Shown: piece after piece, positions 33,596-42,859 of the stretch
Position numbering within the stretch: the stretch's first letter is position 1
Layout of the letters: each line of letters begins with the position of its first letter
Assembly: GCA_026004935.1 (NCBI GenBank)
Contig: BPKC01000001.1
Location: 124,001 to 188,000, forward strand
Source of the DNA: Rhodothalassiaceae bacterium
GTDB taxonomy: Bacteria; Pseudomonadota; Alphaproteobacteria; Sphingomonadales; Rhodothalassiaceae
Direction of reading: 5' to 3'
DNA: 64,000 nucleotides
Translations under genes and position numbers: made by a program
The notes under the pieces: generated by a model
What the model was told of the DNA's origin: nothing
Database searches by the model: none
What the model saw: only the letters and a program-made list of their open reading frames with translations

Positions 33596-33884
33596 CGAAT
33601 CCCCCCTCGACCAGCGCGGCGAGCGCCGCGACGGCCTCCTCGGCATCCGGCCCCTCGGCCCTCAGCCGGATCCGCTCGCCGGCTGCGGCCGCGAGCAGCA
33701 GCAGCCCCATGATCGAGGTGCCGCAGACCGCCGTGCCGTCCTTCTCGACGGTGATGCGGCTCCGGAAGCGCGCCGCGGTCTTGACGAAGCGGGCGGCCGC
33801 GCGGGCATGCAGGCCGCGGCGGTTGCGGATGACGAGCTCGGCCTCCACGGGCATCCGCTCGCGGCTCGCATCCGCCCCCATCAC
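33582..33884 (-). CDS. ptsH: HPr-family phosphocarrier protein
   Basis: A 100-residue HPr/NPr. The phosphorylated histidine is H26 in RGLHARAAARF, and S57 in GTSIMGLLLLAA is the regulatory serine targeted by HPr kinase, fitting the hprK gene 1.3 kb upstream. It relays phosphate from PtsP to the EIIA encoded just upstream; no sugar permease (EIIB/EIIC) is present, so the system is regulatory. ATGA overlap with the EIIA gene; M11 is a possible shorter start. Confidence 0.94.
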   Translation of the reverse strand: MMGADASRERMPVEAELVIRNRRGLHARAAARFVKTAARFRSRITVEKDGTAVCGTSIMGLLLLAAAAGERIRLRAEGPDAEEAVAALAALVEGGFDEPE

Positions 33885-34291
33885 CCCTCCCGCTCCGCGT
33901 TGAGCACGTGGCTTGCGACATTGATGTAGCGCCGGCCGGCCTCGGCGGCCGCGCGCACCGCCTCCTCGAGCGGCGCCTCGGCGCGCAGGCTCGCGAGCTT
34001 TATCAGCATCGGCAGGTTGGTGCCGGCGATGACCTCGAGCCGCGGGCGGCCGAGAAGCGAGATCGCGAGATTGGACGGCGTGCCGCCGAACATGTCGGTC
34101 AGCACGATGACGCCGTCTCCCGTGTCCACCGCTTCCACGGCCTCGAGAATCTCCTGGCGGCGCTGCTCCATGTCGTCGTCGGGGCCGATGGAGACGACCC
34201 GCACCTGCTGCTGCGGGCCGACGACATGCTCCATCGCCGCCAGCAGCTCCTGGGCGAGGCGTCCGTGGGAGACGAGCACCAGTCCGATCAT
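33881..34291 (-). CDS. Mannose-family PTS EIIA component
   Basis: A 136-residue EIIA of the mannose family: MIGLVLVSHGRLAQELLAAM has the phospho-accepting histidine H9, and LTDMFGGTPSNLA is the second family block. In alphaproteobacteria this protein acts as a phosphorylation-state sensor rather than a transporter part. ATG 34291 overlaps the rapZ stop by 4 bases; the upstream open frame is out of register with rapZ and without homologous sequence. Confidence 0.93.
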   Translation of the reverse strand: MIGLVLVSHGRLAQELLAAMEHVVGPQQQVRVVSIGPDDDMEQRRQEILEAVEAVDTGDGVIVLTDMFGGTPSNLAISLLGRPRLEVIAGTNLPMLIKLASLRAEAPLEEAVRAAAEAGRRYINVASHVLNAEREG

Positions 34292-35223
34292 GATCGCGAA
34301 TCCGTCACCTGCGCCCGGTCCTGCGCCTCCGGGCAGTCGCGGTGGATGATGCTGGCACGAATTCCCCGCCGCGCCAAGCTGCGCCGCAGGCGTTCGGCGA
34401 GATAGACGCTGCGGTGGCGGCCGCCCGTGCAACCGAAGGCGATGGTGAGATAGCGCTTGCCCTCCTCCCGGTAGGCCGGCAGCAGAAAGGAGACGAGGCC
34501 GGTGAGCCGTCGCCAGAAGCCGGCAAGCCTGGGATCGGCGGCGATGTGGCGCGCCACCGCGCGGTCCCGGCCGGTCAGCGGCCTGAGCGCCGGGTCGTAG
34601 TGCGGATTTCTGAGGAAGCGCGCGTCGAAGACGAGATCCGCCTCGCGCGGCACGCCGCGGGCGTAGCCGAAGGAGATGATGGTCACGAGCAGCGAATCGT
34701 CGCCCACGGGCGCGAAGCGGGATTTCAGCCGGCGGCGCAGGTCGTGGATGCTGCTCTCGCTCGTGTCATAGATGAAGTCCGCGAGCGCCCGGACGGGTGC
34801 GAGCGCATGCCGCTCGATCAGGATCGCGTCCCGGAGCGGCCGGTCGTCGGCGGCCGGATGCGGCCGGCGCGTCTCCGAGAACCGGCGCATCAGCACGTCG
34901 TCGCTCGCATCGAAGAACAGGAGCTCCGCGGCGACGTCGGGCCGGGCTCTCAGATCGTCGAGCAGCGCCGCAAGCTCGCCCGCATCGAACCCCCGGGTGC
35001 GCAGGTCGATCCCCAGCGCCAGCGGCCGCTCCCCGGGCCCGGTGTGGGATTCCGCGAGCAGCCGGCGCACAAGCGACAGCGGCAGATTGTCGACCGCCTC
35101 GTAGCCCATGTCTTCCAGCGCATGCAGCGCCGAGGTCTTGCCGGCCCCGCTCATGCCGGTCACCAGCACGACGCGCAGCCGCGCGCCGGGCGCGTCCGTC
35201 GGGCCGCGTGCCGTCTCCGTCAT
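34288..35223 (-). CDS. rapZ: RapZ-type RNase adapter / nucleotide-binding protein
   Basis: A 311-residue RapZ (YvcJ) family protein. A Walker A motif (VTGMSGAGKTSALHALEDMGYEAVDNLP) opens it, and the C-terminal domain has the diagnostic FGYARGVPREADLVFDARFLRNPHY and IAFGCTGGRHRSVYLAERL. In E. coli RapZ binds GlcN6P and controls glmS-regulating small RNAs; in alphaproteobacteria the role is less clear. ATGA-type overlaps join it to hprK upstream and the EIIA gene downstream in one tight operon. Confidence 0.95.
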   Translation of the reverse strand: MTETARGPTDAPGARLRVVLVTGMSGAGKTSALHALEDMGYEAVDNLPLSLVRRLLAESHTGPGERPLALGIDLRTRGFDAGELAALLDDLRARPDVAAELLFFDASDDVLMRRFSETRRPHPAADDRPLRDAILIERHALAPVRALADFIYDTSESSIHDLRRRLKSRFAPVGDDSLLVTIISFGYARGVPREADLVFDARFLRNPHYDPALRPLTGRDRAVARHIAADPRLAGFWRRLTGLVSFLLPAYREEGKRYLTIAFGCTGGRHRSVYLAERLRRSLARRGIRASIIHRDCPEAQDRAQVTDSRS

Positions 35224-35666
35224 GGCGCAACCCCCGGACTGGCGAGGAAGGCGGCGCGCACCTTCGCCGCGGCGGCCGGGTCGTCGGCGCAAAGGCGCAC
35301 CGCCGGCACCGCAACCTCGCCGAGGCGCCATGCATCCGGCTCCGGGAGCCGTTCCCCGGGCTCCTCGCCGGGGCCGGACAGCCGCACGACGAGACGCAGC
35401 GGCGCGCGTCTCAGCCACGGCAGCTCGTGGATGCCGATGCCTGCGACCTCGATCAGCCCCTGAAGGCGCGCCGGCGGCGACAGCCAGATGCGGCCCTGCG
35501 CGACCGTCGCCTCGAGTTGATCATCGCCGACCAGCATCGCGCCGTCCGCGATCAGCGCGAGCGCAAGCCGCGACTTCCCGCACCCCGAGGGACCCGTCAG
35601 CATCACCGCCTGACGGGCGAAGGCGACGGCGCTGGCATGGATGCGCTCACCGGAACCGGGCCGCAT
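35220..35666 (-). CDS. hprK: Short HPr kinase/phosphorylase
   Basis: A 148-residue protein that keeps only the kinase core of HprK, as usual in alphaproteobacteria; the N-terminal domain of the Firmicutes enzyme is absent. The Walker A GPSGCGKSRLALALI lies at residues 25-39, followed by GAMLVGDDQLE. It should phosphorylate the serine of the HPr encoded downstream. The start at 35666 is 44 bases after the chvG stop, so the sensor pair and PTS genes probably share control. Confidence 0.9.
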   Translation of the reverse strand: MRPGSGERIHASAVAFARQAVMLTGPSGCGKSRLALALIADGAMLVGDDQLEATVAQGRIWLSPPARLQGLIEVAGIGIHELPWLRRAPLRLVVRLSGPGEEPGERLPEPDAWRLGEVAVPAVRLCADDPAAAAKVRAAFLASPGVAP

Positions 35667-35710
35667 GTCGGTGCTCCTGCCGCTTCCTGCGTCGATTCTT
35701 GGGCCCGAGA

Positions 35711-37324
35711 CTATCCATCGGCCGCGGGCAGTTCCACCTCGAATCGCGCCCCCAGCACGCGGCCCTCGTCGTCCGTGCGGTTGGCGGCGGTGATCCGCCC
35801 GCCATGGGCCTCGACGATCTGGCGCGCGATCGCAAGCCCGAGGCCCGAATGGATGCCGAAGGCCTCGCCCTCGGGCCGCTCCGAATAGAAGCGCTCGAAG
35901 ATCTTCTCCTCCGCGCCCGCCGGCAGGCCCGGGCCGTCATCGTCCACCGTCACCCGGATCCGGGCGCCGTCGCGCGCGAGCCTGATCCGCACCGTGCCGC
36001 CTTCGGGCGAAAAGGAGACCGCATTGTCGATCAGATTGGCGAAGACCTGCATGAGCCGGCCGGCCACGCCGCGCAGCTTGAGCCCTCTGGCCTCGGCGCC
36101 TTCCAGCACGATGCCGATCCCGCGCGCGGCCAGCCGCTCGCCGTGGACGAGGGGGTCGCGGTAGTGCGAGACGAGCTCGGCGAGCAGGGCGCCCAGGTCG
36201 AGGATCTCCTGGCGGCTGCGGGTGAGCTCGGCATCGAGCCGCGAGGCCTCGGAGATGTCGCGGATGAGCCGGTCGATCCGGCGCACGTCCTCTGCGATGA
36301 TGGCCATCAGCCGCCGGCGGGTGGCGGCATCGCGCGCCTTCGCCAGCGCCTCGCTCGCCGAGCGCAGCGAGGACAGCGGGTTCTTGAGCTCGTGGGCGAC
36401 ATCCGCGGCGAAGCGCTCGACGCGGTCGAGCTGATGGTAGAGCGCCTCCGTCATCTCCGCCAGCGTGCGCGAGAGCACGCCGATCTCGTCGCGCCGGCGC
36501 CGGTTGCGGGGAATGGCCTCGGCCTTGGAGGCGCCGAAACGGATGCGCTCGGCCGCCTGCGACAGCCGCCGGATGGGCCGCAGGATCCCGAGCGCGAGAT
36601 AGAGCGAAAGCGCCAGCGTCACCGCGAACGAGAGCGCCACCACCTTGAGGATCTTGCGCCGCTCGGCATCGAGCAGGCGGTCGAGGGCGCGGCTGTCGGC
36701 GGTCAGCAGCACCGCGCCCAGCACCCGGCGGAAGCGCTGGATGGGCTCGGCCGCCGACAGCATCAGTCCGCCCTCCGGCAGCCGCCGGAGCCGCCGGTCG
36801 CTCTCGCCGACGAGGGCCGAGAGCACCTCGGGAAAGGCGCCGGCACGCGTGCCGCCGCGTTCCTCGTAGACGGGCAGATCCCGGTCGTCGCGCGGGCCCG
36901 CGAGCCTGTCCTCGAGCGCGTTGAGCCAGACGACGAGCCGCGGGCGCTCCTCCTCCAAGGGGGGAAGCTCCTCGGCCTCCACCCGCCCGCCGCCGAGCTG
37001 GCGGCTGTCCAGCACGAGCCGGCCCTCGGCGTCGAAGATCCGCGCGCGCGCGCGCTTCGGATCGACGAGGCGGATCACGAGCCGCTCCGCGGCCCCGGCA
37101 TCGAGACGGTCCGCGTCGCCGTCGGCGACCACCGCCGACTCCCCGATCGCGCCGGCGAGCGCGCGCGCCTGCTCGGCCAGCTCCATCAGCCGGTCGTCGA
37201 CGAGCCGGCGGCGGAAGTCGCTCAGATACAGCACGCCGCCGGCGAGGATGATGAGGCTGACGAGATTGACCGCGAGCACGCGCCAGAGCAGCGGCGAGAG
37301 CAGCAGCGGGGGATGGCGGGCCAT
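35711..37324 (-). CDS. chvG: Envelope-stress sensor histidine kinase
   Basis: A 537-residue membrane kinase of the ChvG/ExoS type. An N-terminal transmembrane segment (LAVNLVSLIILAGGVLYL) precedes a periplasmic sensing domain, a second membrane segment near residues 225-245, HAMP, the HisKA box ADVAHELKNPLSSLRSAS with the phosphorylated histidine, and the ATPase blocks NLIDNAVSFSPEGG, DDDGPGLP and SGLGLAIARQIVEAHGG. Partner of ChvI encoded 15 bases upstream. Known homologues sense acid or envelope stress in host-associated and free-living alphaproteobacteria. Confidence 0.93.
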   Translation of the reverse strand: MARHPPLLLSPLLWRVLAVNLVSLIILAGGVLYLSDFRRRLVDDRLMELAEQARALAGAIGESAVVADGDADRLDAGAAERLVIRLVDPKRARARIFDAEGRLVLDSRQLGGGRVEAEELPPLEEERPRLVVWLNALEDRLAGPRDDRDLPVYEERGGTRAGAFPEVLSALVGESDRRLRRLPEGGLMLSAAEPIQRFRRVLGAVLLTADSRALDRLLDAERRKILKVVALSFAVTLALSLYLALGILRPIRRLSQAAERIRFGASKAEAIPRNRRRRDEIGVLSRTLAEMTEALYHQLDRVERFAADVAHELKNPLSSLRSASEALAKARDAATRRRLMAIIAEDVRRIDRLIRDISEASRLDAELTRSRQEILDLGALLAELVSHYRDPLVHGERLAARGIGIVLEGAEARGLKLRGVAGRLMQVFANLIDNAVSFSPEGGTVRIRLARDGARIRVTVDDDGPGLPAGAEEKIFERFYSERPEGEAFGIHSGLGLAIARQIVEAHGGRITAANRTDDEGRVLGARFEVELPAADG

Positions 37325-37339
37325 CCGGGTCCGCCCGCC

Positions 37340-38137
37340 TCAGCCCTCGCCTGCGGGCGGCTCGGCGCGGAAGCGGTAGCCCACGCCGTAGAGCGTCTCG
37401 ATCGCCTTGAAGTCGGGATCCACCGCCCGGAACTTCTTGCGCAGGCGCTTGATGTGGCTGTCGATGGTGCGGTCGTCGACATAGACGTCGTCGGAATAGG
37501 CCGCATCCATGAGCTGGTCGCGGCTCTTCACATGGCCGGGGCGCTGGGCGAGCGCCAGCAGGATGAGGAATTCGGTGACCGTGAGACGGATCTCCCGGTC
37601 GTCCCAGGACACGAAGTGCCGCGCCGGATCGAGCTTCAGCCGCCCGCGCACGAGAAGCGTGCTCTCCCCGCCGTCCTCGCCGGGCCCCGCCGACCGCTCG
37701 GCGAAGCGGCGGGCGGCGTGACAGCGCCGCAGCACCGTCTTGATCCGCTCGATGAGCAGGCGCTGGGAGAAGGGTTTGGACACGTAGTCGTCCGCGCCCA
37801 TTTTCAGCCCCAGCAGCTCGTCGAGCTCGTCGTCCTTGGAGGTGAGGAAGATGACCGGCATGTCGCTCGTCTCGCGCAGGCGGCGCAGGACCTCCATGCC
37901 GTCGAGCCGCGGCATCTTGATGTCGAGGACCGCGAGATCCGCCGGCTTGCGCAGCAGGGCCTCGAGCGCCCGCTCGCCGTCGCTGTAGCAGCGCACGACG
38001 AAGCCCTCCGCCTCCAGCGCGACGGTGAGCGAGGTGAGGATGTTGCGGTCGTCGTCGACGAGCGCGATCTCCCGGCCCGCGACGGGATCCTCCGTGGTCT
38101 CCTCGGCCGGCAGCAGCGTCTCCTTCGTCTCGGCCAT
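37340..38137 (-). CDS. chvI: Response regulator of the ChvG/ChvI pair
   Basis: A 265-residue OmpR-class regulator: receiver domain with DD acidic pair, phospho-aspartate in [20 protein letters not shown] and lysine in YVSKPFS, then a winged-helix output domain ([28 protein letters not shown]). Start 38137 opens family-like sequence with a short acidic leader; the frame is open further upstream but non-homologous. Divergent from pckA across 362 bases, a conserved alphaproteobacterial arrangement. Confidence 0.95.
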   Translation of the reverse strand: MAETKETLLPAEETTEDPVAGREIALVDDDRNILTSLTVALEAEGFVVRCYSDGERALEALLRKPADLAVLDIKMPRLDGMEVLRRLRETSDMPVIFLTSKDDELDELLGLKMGADDYVSKPFSQRLLIERIKTVLRRCHAARRFAERSAGPGEDGGESTLLVRGRLKLDPARHFVSWDDREIRLTVTEFLILLALAQRPGHVKSRDQLMDAAYSDDVYVDDRTIDSHIKRLRKKFRAVDPDFKAIETLYGVGYRFRAEPPAGEG

Positions 38138-38499
38138 GGCTTGCGCCCCGCTCCTGATTCGGCCCCGGCCCGCGTGCCGGCACCCTTCCTCTCCAGGCAC
38201 AGTTATGCCACTTCTGGAAAATGGCAAGAAGATGGTGCGCGGCGGGCAAGTTCGGCCCCCGCGTGCGCCGCGATTCCGCAACGGCCTTGCGCGCGGCAGC
38301 GGATGCCGGCATCGGCTCTTGATTTGCAGGCGCGATTCGATCAGCTTCAGGGTCTCCCGTCGGGTGCGGACGGGCGGCATGAGGCCGGGCCCGCGCATCG
38401 GGAAAGGCAGGATGGACGGCACGCGATCCCGCCGGGGCCGGCGGCTCCGGGAGGCGGGTTCGTCGCCGGCCAGGGGCAGTCAGGGCAGGACAGGTGACG
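38138..38499. other. 362-base chvI/pckA divergent control region
   Basis: No gene is supported. It holds a TGCCA-N11-TGGCA inverted repeat at 38206-38226, about 70 bases before the chvI start, in the region's AT-richest patch, and a second AT-richer patch at 38320-38350. In rhizobia a LacI-type regulator (PckR) acts on pckA, so a regulator site is plausible; its identity is not shown by sequence. Confidence 0.5.
38206..38226. promoter_or_regulatory. Inverted repeat TGCCA-N11-TGGCA upstream of chvI and pckA
   Basis: TGCCA (38206-38210) and TGGCA (38222-38226) flank an 11-base spacer; the half-site spacing suits a dimeric regulator. It lies much nearer to chvI than to pckA. Only five base pairs per arm, so chance is not excluded. 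Confidence 0.35.
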
Positions 38500-40089
38500 A
38501 TGAGCGACGACACTTTTTCGTTGGCCGGCGGCCGCATCGCGGCGCGGCGGGTGCTGCGCAACCTCGGGCGCGCCCAGCTCTACGAGGAGGCGATCCGCCG
38601 CGGCGAGGGGTTGCTGTCGCGCGAGGGCGCGCTCATCGTCGAGACGGGCCGCCACACGGGCCGGGCGGCGAAGGACAAGTTCATCGTCCGCGACGCCGAA
38701 ACCGACTCCCAGGTCTGGTGGGGCGCGATCAACCAGCCGATGGCCGGCGAGCATTTCGCAAGGCTGCTCGAGGACGTGATCCGCCACTATGCCGAACGCG
38801 AGATCTTTCTCGAGGAGCTGGTGGCCGGCGCGGATCCGGACTACCGGATCGCCGTCGACGTGGTGACCGAGCGGGCCTGGCACGCGCTGTTCGCGCGCAC
38901 GATGCTGATCGTGCCGGCCGATCCGGCGCGCCGTCCCGCGACGCGGTTCCTGGTCCTGCATGCGCCCTCCTTCGCGGCCGATCCGGCCCGCCACGGCTGC
39001 CGGTCGGAGACGGTGATCGCGATCGATTTCACGCGCCGGATCGTCATCATCGCCGGCACGGCCTATGCCGGCGAGATCAAGAAATCGGTCTTCACCATCC
39101 TGAACTATCTCCTGCCGCCCCGGGGCGTGATGCCGATGCACTGCTCGGCGAACGTCGGCGAGGCGGGCGATGTCGCGATCTTCTTCGGCCTGTCGGGCAC
39201 CGGCAAGACGACGCTGTCCGCCGACCCGCGCCGGCGGCTCATCGGCGATGACGAGCACGGCTGGTCCGACAACGGCGTCTTCAACTTCGAGGGCGGCTGC
39301 TATGCGAAGATGATCCGCCTGTCGGCGGAGGCCGAGCCCGACATCTACGCCGCGGTCCACCGCTTCGGCGCGGTGCTGGAGAACGTCGTATACGATCCCG
39401 TGCGCCGGACCCTCGATTTCGACGACGCCTCGCTCACCGAGAACACCCGCGGCGCCTATCCGCTGGAGTTCATCGCCAACCACGTGCCCGAGAACCGGGC
39501 GGGACACCCGCGCAACATCGTGATGCTGACGGCGGACGCCTTCGGCGTGCTGCCCCCGATTGCGCGGCTGACACCCGAGCAGGCGATGTATCACTTCATC
39601 TCGGGGTACACCGCCAAGGTCGCCGGCACCGAGATGGGGGTGAGCGAGCCGCAGGCCACCTTCTCGGCCTGCTTCGGCGCCCCCTTCATGCCGCGGCATC
39701 CGGGCGTCTACGGGAACCTCCTGCGCCGCCGGATCGCGGAGCGCGGCGTCAACTGCTGGCTTGTCAACACCGGCTGGACGGGCGGGCCCTATGGCGTCGG
39801 CCACCGGATGCCGATCAGGGCGACGCGTGCGCTGCTCGATGCCGCACTCTCCGGGGCGCTGGATGACGTGCCCACGCGCATCGATCCCAACTTCGGCATC
39901 GCCGTGCCGATCGCCGTGCCGGGGGTGGACGGCCGCCTCCTGGATCCGCGCGGCACATGGCCGGATGCCGCGGCCTATGACGCCAAGGCGGCGGAGCTGG
40001 TGCGCCTGTTCAACGACAACTTCGCCCAGTTCGCGGATGCCGTGGACGAGAAGATCCGGGCCGCCGCGCCGGCTCCGGCGGGAGCCTGA
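38500..40089 (+). CDS. pckA: Phosphoenolpyruvate carboxykinase (ATP)
   Basis: A 529-residue enzyme that converts oxaloacetate and ATP to PEP, the entry to gluconeogenesis. Kinase loop [26 protein letters not shown] and the [10 protein letters not shown] and [10 protein letters not shown] blocks are all intact. ATG 38500 is chosen with AGGACAGG upstream; GTG 38494 would add two residues. Beside chvI-chvG and the PTS regulatory genes it forms a carbon-flux module: PEP made here is also the phosphate donor for PtsP. Confidence 0.97.
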   Translation: MSDDTFSLAGGRIAARRVLRNLGRAQLYEEAIRRGEGLLSREGALIVETGRHTGRAAKDKFIVRDAETDSQVWWGAINQPMAGEHFARLLEDVIRHYAEREIFLEELVAGADPDYRIAVDVVTERAWHALFARTMLIVPADPARRPATRFLVLHAPSFAADPARHGCRSETVIAIDFTRRIVIIAGTAYAGEIKKSVFTILNYLLPPRGVMPMHCSANVGEAGDVAIFFGLSGTGKTTLSADPRRRLIGDDEHGWSDNGVFNFEGGCYAKMIRLSAEAEPDIYAAVHRFGAVLENVVYDPVRRTLDFDDASLTENTRGAYPLEFIANHVPENRAGHPRNIVMLTADAFGVLPPIARLTPEQAMYHFISGYTAKVAGTEMGVSEPQATFSACFGAPFMPRHPGVYGNLLRRRIAERGVNCWLVNTGWTGGPYGVGHRMPIRATRALLDAALSGALDDVPTRIDPNFGIAVPIAVPGVDGRLLDPRGTWPDAAAYDAKAAELVRLFNDNFAQFADAVDEKIRAAAPAPAGA

Positions 40090-40161
40090 GTCCCGCGCGC
40101 CGGTCCGGCGGCGGGAAGGACCCCAGCACTGGCCGGGCGCATTCACCGCTATCGTCTCGAG

Positions 40162-40620
40162 GTGGCCTGGACGGGGGCCGGCAGGGCCGGCACGCGCGCC
40201 TATGACGGCTATGGGCGCGAGCATGTGATTCGCGCGCCCGGCAAGCCCGAGATCATCGGCTCCAGCGATCCGGCCTTTCGCGGCCGGGCGGATGCCTGGA
40301 ATCCGGAAGAGCTGCTGGTTGCGGCGCTGTCGGCCTGCCACATGCTCTGGTTCCTGCATCTGGCGGCCGAGGCCGGGCTCGTCGTCACCGCCTATCGCGA
40401 CCGGCCCGAAGGCGTCATGCGCGAGGATGCGGACGGCGCGGGGCGGTTCGAGTCGGTCACGCTGCGGCCCGAGGTCACCATCGCCGCGGGGCCGGCCGGG
40501 CTGGTTCCCGAGCTGCACCGGCGCGCGCATGCCCGCTGCTTCATCGCGCGCTCGGTGAATTTCCCGGTGAAGCTGGCGGATGCGGCGCGCAAGCATGACG
40601 GAGAGCGCCCAGACCCTTGA
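40162..40620 (+). CDS. OsmC-family protein with doubtful start
   Basis: An OsmC/Ohr-fold protein of the peroxide-handling or thiol-reducing type (152 residues from GTG 40162). The family block AWNPEELLVAALSACHMLWFLHLAAEAGLVVTAY contains one conserved cysteine; the second is in HARCFIARSVNFPV. Homologues usually begin about a dozen residues earlier with an HRYRLEVAWTG-like stretch, and exactly that is encoded here upstream of the GTG (from 40138). The only start codon matching it is CTG 40129, with GGGAAGGA at 40113-40120, 8 bases before it. The true start is probably there, or a base was misread. Confidence 0.85.
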   Translation: MAWTGAGRAGTRAYDGYGREHVIRAPGKPEIIGSSDPAFRGRADAWNPEELLVAALSACHMLWFLHLAAEAGLVVTAYRDRPEGVMREDADGAGRFESVTLRPEVTIAAGPAGLVPELHRRAHARCFIARSVNFPVKLADAARKHDGERPDP

Positions 40621-40692
40621 ACCCGCCACTGGCGCCGTCGATTGCGAGGCGGCACCATGCGTGCGGCAGGTCCGTTTCCCTTTCACCTCCTG

Positions 40693-41286
40693 TCAGCTGT
40701 GCGCCCTGAGCCATTCGGCGATGTCGAAGCCGGGCGGCGGGCTGGTGTGCAGCCGCGCGCGCCCCTCCTCGCGGTCGGCGAGCCAGGCGCGGATCGTCCA
40801 TTCGACGCTGGGAAAGGCGAGCGCGGCCCACGGGATGTCGGCGATCGCGAACAGGCGCACCTCCCGGCTTTCCGGCCCCGGAGCGAAGGACGGCGCGGCC
40901 AGATGCGCGAGATAGAAGATCTGCACCTGCGAGATGTGCGGCAGGGAATAGACCGCAAGCAGGCGTTCGAGAACCAGATCGGCCTCGGCCTCCTCGCGGG
41001 CCTCGCGTCGGGCGCCATCCTCCAGCGTCTCGCCGACCTCCAGAAACCCCGCCGGCATCGTCCAGTAGCCCGCGCGCGGCTCGATGGCGCGGCGGCACAG
41101 CAGCAGCCGGTCCTCCTCCACCACCAGCGCGCCGACGACGATCTTCGGATTGACGTAGTGCACGAAGCCGCAGTGCCGGCAGACCTCGCGCACCCGGTTG
41201 TCGCCATCGGGCACGATGCGCGCGAAATCGGGCGCAAGCGCCGCCCCGGCGCCGCCCCTGCCGGCATCGCGGTCGGCCGCGCTCAT
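40693..41286 (-). CDS. NUDIX hydrolase
   Basis: A 197-residue NUDIX pyrophosphohydrolase. The N-terminus holds a CRHCGFVHYVNPKIVVGALV ribbon like that of NADH pyrophosphatase relatives; the NUDIX box is GFLEVGETLEDGARREAREEAEADL, with Ala in place of the usual last Gly. The substrate, probably a nucleoside diphosphate derivative, is not defined. Its start overlaps the ccmI stop by 4 bases, so it is likely carried at the end of the ccm transcript. Confidence 0.9.
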   Translation of the reverse strand: MSAADRDAGRGGAGAALAPDFARIVPDGDNRVREVCRHCGFVHYVNPKIVVGALVVEEDRLLLCRRAIEPRAGYWTMPAGFLEVGETLEDGARREAREEAEADLVLERLLAVYSLPHISQVQIFYLAHLAAPSFAPGPESREVRLFAIADIPWAALAFPSVEWTIRAWLADREEGRARLHTSPPPGFDIAEWLRAHS

Positions 41287-42386
41287 GAGCCGTCCTTTCT
41301 CTCCGCATCCGGCGCCGCCCCGCCGGCCGTGCGCTTCAGGCGGGCGATGTCGGCCTCCACCGCCGCACGCGCCGGACCGGAGACGAGCGCGCCGAGCCGC
41401 TCGAGCGCGGCCAGCGCGTCGGCCGGACGCCCGAGAACCTCATAGGAGCGCGCCAGCATCGCCCAGCCCTCGGCATCGTCCGGATCCTCGGCCAGCCGCG
41501 CCCGCAGGCGCTCCACCATGCCCGCGATCGCCGCCCCGGGGTCGCCGGCGCGCATCGCCGCGATCATCTCGACGCGGGCGATCTCGCGGGTGAGCCGGCC
41601 GCGGAAGGGATCATCGGCCTTGAGCGAGGCGGCCAGCTCCCGCCAGACCGCGAGCGCCTCGTCGGGCTTTCCCGCCTGCAGCAGGGCGAGCCCGCGATAG
41701 TAGCGCGGCGCGGGATGCTCGGGGCGGACGGCGGCGAGCTTCTCGAGCGCAAGCTCCGCCGCCGGCGTCACCCGCCCGTCGGCCCCGGCGATGAGCGCCT
41801 CGGCCCTGAGCAGCAGCAGATCCGGATCATCGGGCGCCAGAGCCAGGCCCCGTTGGGCGGCGCGGAAGGCGTCGCGCGCCCGGCCCTGGTCGAGGCGCGA
41901 GCGGGCGAGCAGCTTCCAGCCGTCGACGCGCCCGGGATGTTCCTCGAGCACGCGCGCGAGCCGGTCGACGAGGGCGGCGTATTCCCCGCCGCTTGCGGCG
42001 CCGGATGCATCCGGCCGCGCCGGTGCGGGAGAAGCCGTCAGGAGATCGGGACGGCCGAGAACGAGCCAGATCCCCGCCGCCAGCAGCAGCGCGCCCGCGA
42101 GCAGGGCCGGCGCGGGCGTGCGGGCCGGCGGGGCCGGCACCGGCTCCGTGCGCCCGGCATCGCCGGACAGCAGATCCTCCAGCACGCGGCGCTCGGCCGC
42201 CGCATCCTCGGGCGCGAGAAGCCCCGCCGCGGCCTCCGCCTCCAGCTCGGCGAGCCGCGCGCGCGCATAGGTCTGCGGCGGCGGCCCGTCGTCCCGGCCC
42301 GTGCGCCCCGCGCGCAGGAGGGTGACGAGGATCAGCGCGAAACCCGCCGCCGCGAGGACGAGAAAGATGACGACGGGCGCGGTCAT
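41283..42386 (-). CDS. ccmI: Cytochrome c maturation protein CcmI
   Basis: A 367-residue apocytochrome c chaperone. Two transmembrane helices, VVIFLVLAAAGFALILVTLL at the N-terminus and LLAGALLLAAGIWLVLG near 100, flank a cytoplasmic CcmI helix pair (ARLAELEAEAAAGLLAPEDAAAERRVLEDLL). The periplasmic part is a run of TPR-like repeats (WAMLARSYEVLGRPADALAALERL). It hands apocytochrome to the CcmF/CcmH ligation complex. It overlaps ccmH by 4 bases. Confidence 0.92.
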   Translation of the reverse strand: MTAPVVIFLVLAAAGFALILVTLLRAGRTGRDDGPPPQTYARARLAELEAEAAAGLLAPEDAAAERRVLEDLLSGDAGRTEPVPAPPARTPAPALLAGALLLAAGIWLVLGRPDLLTASPAPARPDASGAASGGEYAALVDRLARVLEEHPGRVDGWKLLARSRLDQGRARDAFRAAQRGLALAPDDPDLLLLRAEALIAGADGRVTPAAELALEKLAAVRPEHPAPRYYRGLALLQAGKPDEALAVWRELAASLKADDPFRGRLTREIARVEMIAAMRAGDPGAAIAGMVERLRARLAEDPDDAEGWAMLARSYEVLGRPADALAALERLGALVSGPARAAVEADIARLKRTAGGAAPDAERKDGS

Positions 42387-42859
42387 GGCCCGTCCTCCCC
42401 TTGCGCGCGGCGACCGGCGATCCAGGCGGCGAGCGCCTCCTCGTCCGCCGCCGCGGCTGCGCCCGCCGCGCGCCGCCAGCGCCGGAAGAGGGCGATCAGC
42501 AGAACGAGGAGCAGGAGCGGCGGGCCGATCCAGAGCACGAGGGTGCGCGCATCGAACGGCGGCCGGAGCAGGATCCAGTCCCCGTAGCGGGCCTTGAGGT
42601 AGGCGCGGATCTGCTCGTCGCTCCGGCCGGCGGCGACCTGTTCGCGCACCAGCCGGCGCAGGTCGCGCGCCAGATCGGCGCCCGATTCGGCGATGGACTC
42701 GCCCTGGCAGACGAGACAGCGGATCTCGTGCATCAGGGCCCGGGCGCGCGCCTCGGCGGCCGGATCCGGCAGCGGCGTCTCAGGCGCATCCGGGGCGGCC
42801 GCGGCGGTGCAGAGCAGCACGAGGCCGGCCAGTGCCGCCGCCAGAAGATGCCGGGTCAT
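42383..42859 (-). CDS. ccmH: Cytochrome c maturation protein CcmH
   Basis: A 158-residue periplasmic thiol protein with a signal peptide (LLAAALAGLVLLCTAAAAP), the redox motif RCLVCQGESIAESGADLARDLR, and a C-terminal transmembrane anchor (TLVLWIGPPLLLLVLLIALF). It helps reduce the CXXCH cysteines of apocytochrome c before haem attachment. ATG 42859 overlaps the ccmG stop by 4 bases; the longer frame upstream is antisense-like noise. Confidence 0.94.
   Translation of the reverse strand: MTRHLLAAALAGLVLLCTAAAAPDAPETPLPDPAAEARARALMHEIRCLVCQGESIAESGADLARDLRRLVREQVAAGRSDEQIRAYLKARYGDWILLRPPFDARTLVLWIGPPLLLLVLLIALFRRWRRAAGAAAAADEEALAAWIAGRRAQGEDGP

Noticed and set aside
39388-39397. CGTATACG resembling the GntR operator core
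   Set aside because: It lies inside pckA, keeps only the GTATAC core and is far from any promoter.
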